Source: Ophioderma brevispina (taxonomy: Eukaryota; Echinodermata; Ophiuroidea; Amphilepidida; Ophiodermatidae). Taken from it: 64,000 bases of DNA. Below, in pieces: positions 58,059 to 64,000 of the stretch. The stretch is taken from NCBI GenBank assembly GCA_023653785.1, contig JAMKCH010005344.1, forward strand, positions 1 through 64,000. The letters run 5' to 3'. A model generated the notes under the pieces. That model searched no databases and had not been told where the DNA came from. It saw only the letters and a list, made by a program, of their open reading frames with translations. The first letter of the stretch is position 1, and the number at the start of each line of letters is the position of its first letter. Position numbers and translations under genes: made by a program.

Positions 58059-58746
58059 TTGTGTTGGCAGTTGATCCCCTAATTGCTTGCCATCATCTTT
58101 ACTCTGAATCAGCTAACAGTATTATTATGTACTGCAGGATCAATATTGATGCACTCCCATGAAATTTTAGTAAACTTAAGAACAGAAAATGGGAAACGGC
58201 ATTTGTACATTTACTGGATCATATTTGATGCACGCTGATTGAAGGACAATTATAAGAAAATGGGAGAAAAATCCGAAGGTGTACAAAACTTCATTTTTCA
58301 AGCGATTTCTTTAATGTTTTCAGAATATGTAGTGTAAAAAATGAGTATTAACGATTATTATGTCAGAAAAATTACGGTTCAATGGACAGGTCGAGTTCAG
58401 AGTCAGCAGTATTCCATGTACATTTTTGATACACTCTGTATATAGAAAGACCATACCTTTAATTACTTCTACAGTGGCACTGGCATGTTAAAATTAATAA
58501 CAAAGAATTCTTCCCAAAGCAATAACAATATAAAGTTTTTCAACAATTGTTTGCACAAAATATTGTACAAAATGATATGAATCGGAGAAAACTCATGGAT
58601 CAATAGCAGGTTTAAACAGATTTGAAACAGAATTTGGATGAGAGTTATTTACCTGTTTACATAAAAATATTGTACAAAATAAAACTTGATCAGATGAAAT
58701 TTTCATTGATCAATGACATTTTTAATAGAAATTTGAAACAGATTAT
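58059..58746. other. Intergenic, no gene seen
   Basis: 'atattgtacaaaat' is repeated near 58560 and 58667, each followed by similar text ('gat.a...tgaaa', 'cattgatcaatg'). This suggests a faint about 107-bp duplication. Otherwise nothing. Confidence 0.35.
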
Positions 58747-59185
58747 TTCAATTCAATTCAAATAAGTTTTATTAGCATCTTTATTCAGTCAATACATTAC
58801 ATAATGATAAAATTCATTACAGAAATATAAAGAGATAAATGGTTGTTTTTTAAACAGAATTTATTTAGTAAAGACATTAAATGAAAATGCAGGAGAGGCC
58901 ATAATAAGTCAGATGGACTTTGAGCATGGCCCACCTTACACTATACAGAGCTTACAATTAATATTGGATTACTAGACATGACGGGACAAGAGTAGCCAAG
59001 ACAAAACAAAACAGGACAAGAGAAGACGAGGACATTGACAATTATTTTAACAAGATTAGGGGCAGAAAAACATAATGATCATAGTGAGCCAAACAAGAAA
59101 TGACGAATGCAAGGATGTGAAGGTATTGCAATTATCGAGTGTTCAACTAGAAATTGAAAGGATAAAGGTTTTATAACAAATATAA

Positions 59186-59446
59186 CTAATTTGAATATTT
59201 ATTAATCAATTCATGTTTTAGATTAAGTTTAGAAGCACTAGTGGTTTTTGAGCTTATGATACTGTCCCTAAGTGCATTCCATATTTTGGAACCAGTGTAT
59301 TTTACTGAGTATTTAATTAGATTTGATGAGGGTTTAGTTGTGATGTATTTGCATGCATTTCTGGTGTTGTGTCTATGTATGTCACCGTGTTTGGAGAAAT
59401 ATTTTGAAAATGAGTTTGGAAGGGTGTTTGAGTTGTAGCGATACAT
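59186..59446 (-). pseudogene. LINE ORF2: C-terminal end
   Basis: Encodes MYRYNSNTLPNSFSKYFSKH, DIHRHNTRNA, YTGSKIWNALRDSI and a stop at 59186. 'HN.TRN' and 'G.K.WN.LP..I' are typical of the C-terminal end of these LINE proteins, so the ORF end is natural. Confidence 0.8.
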
Positions 59447-59468
59447 GAAACTGCTGTTTGTAGTTTGT

Positions 59469-59864
59469 TTAAATCAAAAATGTTGAGTGTTTTAACTTGT
59501 GAAACATTGGTTTAGTGTGAGATGTGTATTCAGTGTTATTGATGATGCGCATGGCTCGTTTTTGGAGTTTTAATATATTGTCCAATTTACTCGAATTTGG
59601 AGAAGTCCATGGACAATATAGTATTATGTCAGTAATTGCCCAAGCTATGTTACTGTAAGATATGTACAGCAGTATTAATGTGTTGTATAGTGAAAATAAA
59701 ATGTGTTTTGAAAGGGTGTTGCGGAATTTTCTAAGGATGCCGATGTTCTTAGAAATTTGATTTGTAATTTTTAAAATGTGATATTTCCATGAAAGATTTT
59801 GATCAATTATTACACCTAGAAATTTTGTATGATCTACGGGGTGAATGGATGTATTGTCAATCAT
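59469..59864 (-). pseudogene. LINE ORF2: post-RT region
   Basis: Continues the RT with DHTKFLGVIIDQNLSWKYHI, ISKNIGILRKFRNTLSKHIL, LLYISYSNIAWAITD and LQKRAMRIINN. 'KFLGV.ID..L.W..HI' and 'LQKRA.RII' are standard CR1/Jockey-group motifs. A further frame shift near 59455 separates it from the last piece. Confidence 0.85.
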
Positions 59865-60889
59865 GATTTTTGTTGGCGGTGTGTCATGTTTTTTCTTTGT
59901 AAAGTGAATATATTAGTTTTGGATACATTAAGCGAAAGTTTATTAGCTTTAAACCAGTTAGATACATTAATTAGCTCTTTGTTAAATATGTTTGTGAGTG
60001 TGCTAAGGTTTTTGTGTGATAAAAATATATTGGTGTCATCGGCAAATAATACAAAAGAGAAATGTTTAGAAGAGGAAGGAATGTCATTAACATATAGGAG
60101 AAAAAGTAGGGGACCCAATATAGACCCTTGAGGGACACCGCAGGAAACTGGGAGAAAATTAGAAGAGTATGAACCAAACGAGGTGAATTGGTGTCTTTTG
60201 GATAAATAGCTGGAGAGTAGGTCTAAGGGAACACCACGGATACTGTAGTGGTGAAGTTTGGCAAGTAGAAGATCGTGATCGGTGGTGTCGAAGGCTTTGG
60301 ATAAATCGAGGAAGATACCAATAGTGTGATAATTGGCAGCTGGAGAAGAAGAGATGTTATTATAGATATCCAGAAGAGCAAGGTCAGTGGAGTGTTGTTT
60401 GCGAAATCTGTATTGGTTATTATGAAGGATGTGGAAGTGGGTGAGGAAATTATCAAGGCGTTCAAGGATTTTGGAAAAACATGGAAGAAGAGATATAGGG
60501 CGGTAGTTGGAGAAGACGTGGGGACCGTCTTTCTTGAATACAGGAATGACCTTCGCAACCTTGAGAGCCGAGGGAAAGATACCACTTGATAAGGAAAGGT
60601 TGAAGATGTAGGTAAGGGGTTTGGAGATAAAGGGAATGACACGCTTTACGATCGAAGGGCTAACATCATCAGAGCCTGCGCTTTTGCCATTCTTAAATTT
60701 CTTGACAATGTCAAGAATCTCCTTTTCATCGATAGGATTCAAGAAAATGGAGTTGGGGTAGGGATCAAGAAAATCAGAAAATAAAGAAGACGACTGGATC
60801 TTGGAGGCAAGTTCTTGACCAATATTAGCGAAGAAGGAGTTGGAACTTATTAGAGATGAGTCCTGGGTCTGAAATCTTGGTAGAACCAT
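59861..60889 (-). pseudogene. LINE ORF2: reverse transcriptase domain
   Basis: A 342-codon open frame. Motifs in order: FFANIGQELA, EKEILDIVKKFKNGKSAGSD, NYRPISLLPCFSKILE (RT motif 2 region), FLDLSKAFDTTDHDLL (catalytic Asp), CGVPQGSILGPLLFLLYVND, and FVLFADDTNIF with the F-A-D-D catalytic pair, then LSLNVSKT. All catalytic residues are present. The frame ends at 59861 because of a 2-base insertion ('acac' for 'ac') in 'atgacaccgcc', after which coding continues in another frame. Confidence 0.9.
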
Positions 60890-61202
60890 ATAAAAAATAG
60901 GAAAGAGCTTTAGGTCTGCAATTTTTGCCGATGACGTAGTTGATTGTTTGCCATGTGTTTTTTTTTATGTTGTATTTGTAGATATTAAATTTATTAAAGT
61001 AATATTCTTTACGTGAAGTCTTGATTAGGCTAGTTAATTTGTTTCTATATTTAACATAATTATGTTTATTTATGTCAGTGGGATGTTTTAAGAATTTGAT
61101 GTACAATTTGTTTCTAGTTTTAATTGAAATGATTATTCCCGCAGTAATCCAAGGTTTACTTTCCTTAATTAATTTCAACAAAAATGGATTCATAGTCTTC
61201 AC
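60825..61202 (-). pseudogene. LINE ORF2: linker between endonuclease and RT
   Basis: Encodes NPFLLKLIKESKPWITAGI, KTRNKLYIKFLKHPT, then NYVKYRNKLTSLIKTSRKEY and NTWQTINYVIGK. 'PWIT.G.......KN.LY..F......' and 'W..IN..IG+' are conserved in the region between endonuclease and RT of CR1/Jockey-group LINEs. The frame changes near 60870, where it meets the RT frame. Confidence 0.8.
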
Positions 61203-61206
61203 TTTT

Positions 61207-61882
61207 AATCCATATGAAACGGATAAGAGTTTTTAAAAATATTGCACAAATCACACTGTTCTAAAGACAATTTAATATTGTCCACATTTTCAAAACGTTA
61301 TAAACGTTCTTGAGCTTGGCAAAGAAAGTGTTGAAATTATGTCTATTGTCTTAATTTCAATGAAGTCTTTCTTCAACGTTGACTTTTACCACTGTGACTT
61401 CTACCAATGAACTTGAAGAATTGTCTTCAAAGTTATTCCAGCTTATGGCAATGGACAAGATAGTTAAACTTAGAGAATAAAGGTATTGAAAAGAGATCTT
61501 GTTTTCACTATCGGGAGCAGGTGATAATTGACACTTTGAATGTTTACAATGTTTAAAATTAACAATCAAATATAATTCTTGCACTGATTATCATTAAATT
61601 CACTCAATCTGATTTTCAATTACTCTTGTGAAGCAAAGGTCAGAAAGATTTGTCACCATATTCAGACAAAATGATGGAACTGAAAACTGTGTAAATGGGG
61701 TAAAATGAATCAGCCTACAAAATCTATCATATCTGCCTCATTTCTTCACCAAATTCCATAATGTTTAGCATAGAAAATAGGAAAATAACGCCAATATAGC
61801 TGAAAATTCTTTTACAAATCGAAAATGGTGACACCTAGGGACTAGGGTCTAAAAAGAGACAAGGAATCCATATGAAACGGAT
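61207..61882. repeat. 18-bp direct repeats flanking 640 bp
   Basis: 'aatccatatgaaacggat' occurs exactly at 61207-61224 and 61865-61882. The first copy is the upstream limit of recognisable LINE coding sequence. It may be a target-site duplication of an insertion lying between, or residue of a deletion or duplication. The 640 bp between has no recognised element. Confidence 0.5.
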
Positions 61883-62108
61883 TGTCAAAGGTATATTGAA
61901 ATCAATAAATATAGAAAAAAAAACAACATTAATGTTGATCAAGGTCGGGCGTTGTCGTATTTCGTAAATAGGCCAAAGATTAAAAACCTATGTCGGGCAA
62001 TTTTCTTAAAAAGGCGTGGACCGAGGATGACATGTTGCAAGTTGTATTGTAATTCTCAAGATACAAGTTGCGTTTTGTTATTTTTTTCCCTTAAGGGATT
62101 TGAGCGCA

Positions 62109-62390
62109 TATCTACCACTGACCTCTACACATGGATAGCGGGTCTGAGTGTCACAACAGGAAATTGCTTTTCTACCTTGGCAATATGGCGGGAAACAATG
62201 CATACACCTTGTCAAAGTTAAATTAATTTTGTATAACAATAGAACATCTGTGTGGAATATGTGCACCAGCAGTGTATGGATTGTTTCCGGCCATATTGCC
62301 AAGGTAGAAAAGCAACTTCCTGTTGTGATACTCGGCGACCATTCAACTGTGCGGCAGCCCGCTATCCATGTGTAGAGGTCATTGATATCT
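62109..62390. repeat. Inverted repeat / stem-loop (about 100-bp arms)
   Basis: 62109-62208 pairs with the reverse complement of 62272-62390. Shared blocks: 'gacctctacacatggatagc', 'tcacaacaggaa.ttgctt' and 'ttctaccttggcaatatgg'. The right arm has about 20 extra bases. The loop is about 63 nt. No coding function. Confidence 0.85.
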
Positions 62391-63629
62391 ACAGTCTAGG
62401 AGAATCAGTATTTAGAAAACGCGGTTTTCCGCGCACCGATAAATTGGTATTTTCCCCACCAATCTGCGCTGAAAATTGCCGAATCCGCGTAATTACGTAC
62501 CCCAAATATCCTGCTAGATATCATGTCCAAGACTGATATTAATATTCTATAATGAAGAATAAAAAACATCGCCAACTCGTTACTCTCTACCCTGCGATCT
62601 TTAAATTTCACACAATCATACCCAATGGCGAACCCGAATATCGTTGGAAGGTTTCAGTAGGAGTAAATTGTTTACACGAAGTCAAATAATAAGAAGGCGT
62701 TTGCAATCCACTCAACGCTAACCACACAACCTGAAAAGTTGTGAATAAAAGTAATTTTCAACACCTAATTGTAACTGTTTGAGTAATATGGAATAATATA
62801 CTTCTCGTGTTAGTTATCTTTGTTTTTAGCGTGCATTATTTTTTCACGAATGCACCAGTGCTCTGTCAATAATGCACGGTCATTCCGATATGTACTGTGT
62901 CATCAGATAATTAACGGGGTCACAGAAGTCATAACTTTCTAGTAGCAAAATAAAATACCGTCAAGCACTTGGATGACTCTAACTGCTCAATATCAAGGAT
63001 ACAGTCTGCATCGTATTATACCCTCTAAAACTAGTATCTACAATCTATATGGTGTCAGACCTGGCTCAAATGATTGTGTTGAAAACATATTGGTTTCTCG
63101 TATAAAGTATTAGTTGAATTCACATGCGCAGCCATTCAAATAATGTTCTTTTGTACTGTTTTTGTTTCAGAAAATTATTACATTAAAACGCGTACATTCT
63201 TAAGAGAGATCTTTTTTGTCCTCTCAAAGGACGATACGTTAAAATTGATATAAAATCTAACATTCATTATGTTATAATTTGTCAATTGAAAGCCGTTCAG
63301 AACGTTTAGCTTACTATCATGTTGCTAATAAAAGTGGCCGGCGCGAATCAAGTATGACTTCAAGAAACCAAATTCCAAATTTAAAATAGTTTTCAATGCA
63401 AAAAACGTCAGGTTTTTGCACATGCATATCTGCATTGGGCTTTAACATAAAAATTCCTCTGCATGGTTATATGCTAAAATCCTTCATGATGTTTGTTTTG
63501 AAAACGTAAGGAAGTGCGAAAAAGTCTAATCTTTCTTTCAATTTCATTTACGGTTTTATCACTAATGGGTTTGTTTGAAACTGCCAGGGAGGTGCGAGAA
63601 AGATTAGCCACTCTAAGAATCTTAGAGAG
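62391..63629. other. Intergenic, no gene seen
   Basis: No exon, RNA gene or repeat with clear boundaries recognised. Confidence 0.35.
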
Positions 63630-63800
63630 TCTGGGGCCGTATTCACGAAGCACACTTTTAATGCAACTTTGCTGGATTCCCTTAAAATATGGGAAGGAAA
63701 ATTTTGGGTTCACCTACCTAACGGTGTAAGGAATCCTTAACACTCCAGTATTTAAGGGCAACTTTTATTAGGGACCTCATAGGTCCCTTAAGTCACCTTA
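63630..63800. repeat. MITE-like repeat beginning 'ggggccgtattcacgaagc'
   Basis: The 'ggggccgtattcacgaa' start resembles the 'ggccctattctcaaa' ends of the 26.6-27.6 kb element. Inside, 'cccttaa' and 'ttaaggg' motifs repeat in inverse orientation. The right boundary is not clear. Confidence 0.35.
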
Positions 63801-64000
63801 AATGAACACAAGTTTTCTAAAACTAATTTTATAGTGAGTTGCTTCCAAACACAGGTAAAACTGACATTGTGCTATATAGAAAAAGGATCAAATTTTATGA
63901 AAGAAGTATTTTTGACTATAAACAATTGTCAAGTAAGAGCACATGACGATACACAAAAATGTCAAAATCACACTGTACCAGAGCAAAAAATGAGCAATAG
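63801..64000. other. Intergenic to window end
   Basis: Nothing recognised. Confidence 0.35.

Larger units (their letters stand above)
58747..61224 (-). mobile_element. 5'-truncated CR1/L2-like LINE
   Basis: Minus-strand non-LTR retrotransposon. Its 3' end carries 'gatgctaataaaacttattt' followed by a short TTGAATTGAATTGAA tail (58747-58766), like the short tandem tails of CR1/L2-group LINEs. The coding part reads from about 61202 to 59186: linker, complete RT domain and C-terminal region, broken by about three frame shifts. The apurinic endonuclease domain and 5' UTR are absent, as is usual for truncated insertions. Clade placement is by eye only. Confidence 0.85.

Noticed and set aside
59829..60589. 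Plus-strand ORFs over the LINE
   Set aside because: They are antisense shadows of the minus-strand reverse transcriptase.

Overview
This is a eukaryotic window. It has no dense open reading frames, it has GT-AG bounded exon-like segments, and it carries many transposon remnants, microsatellites and long AT-rich stretches. NIDO-domain exons, a CR1/L2-like LINE, an L1/Tx1-like endonuclease relic, a tRNA-headed SINE and many fold-back and TIR elements suggest a marine invertebrate animal such as a deuterostome or mollusc. The species cannot be named from the sequence. Scattered single-base indels in otherwise readable exons and repeats point either to pseudogenes or to an incompletely polished long-read assembly.

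Layout. 0.6-3.5 kb: fold-back and dispersed repeats. 3.5-8.2 kb: AT-rich sequence with one LINE/SINE-type tail. 8.26-8.92 kb: an array of palindromic stem-loop units. 9.27-13.94 kb: three minus-strand exons of a NIDO (nidogen-type) extracellular protein gene, with a 1.6-kb TTAA-bounded transposon in the intron. 14-20 kb: tandem duplications, nested palindromes and microsatellites. 20.97-21.87 kb: a GC-rich TIR element. 22.2-31.8 kb: a region bounded by inverted copies of one terminal sequence followed by 30-bp arrays. It encloses a candidate multi-exon gene for a small secreted cysteine-rich protein (24.4-26.2 kb, possibly reaching 29.1 kb) and a TIR element. 32-38 kb: more TIR and fold-back repeats. 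38.65 kb: a possible broken exon. 41.7-42.7 kb: a decayed LINE endonuclease. 47.7-49.3 kb: a LINE reverse transcriptase gene split by a nested SINE and a fold-back repeat. 49.4-51.1 kb: another stem-loop array and a near-kilobase fold-back element. 54.1-56.95 kb: three tandem copies of an 827-bp unit, the last interrupted by a MITE. 57.5-58.1 kb: tRNA-like sequences. 58.7-61.2 kb: a 5'-truncated LINE on the minus strand. 62.1-62.4 kb: a stem-loop repeat.

Only two candidate host genes have reasonable support: the NIDO gene (strong) and the secreted-protein gene (moderate to weak). Most of the remaining structured DNA belongs to mobile elements. The most unusual material is a repeat family built from short palindromes (GTCCGACGGAC and GTCCTAGGAC types) and 30-bp subterminal arrays. 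It occurs at several sites, and it may be an undescribed non-autonomous or composite DNA transposon.
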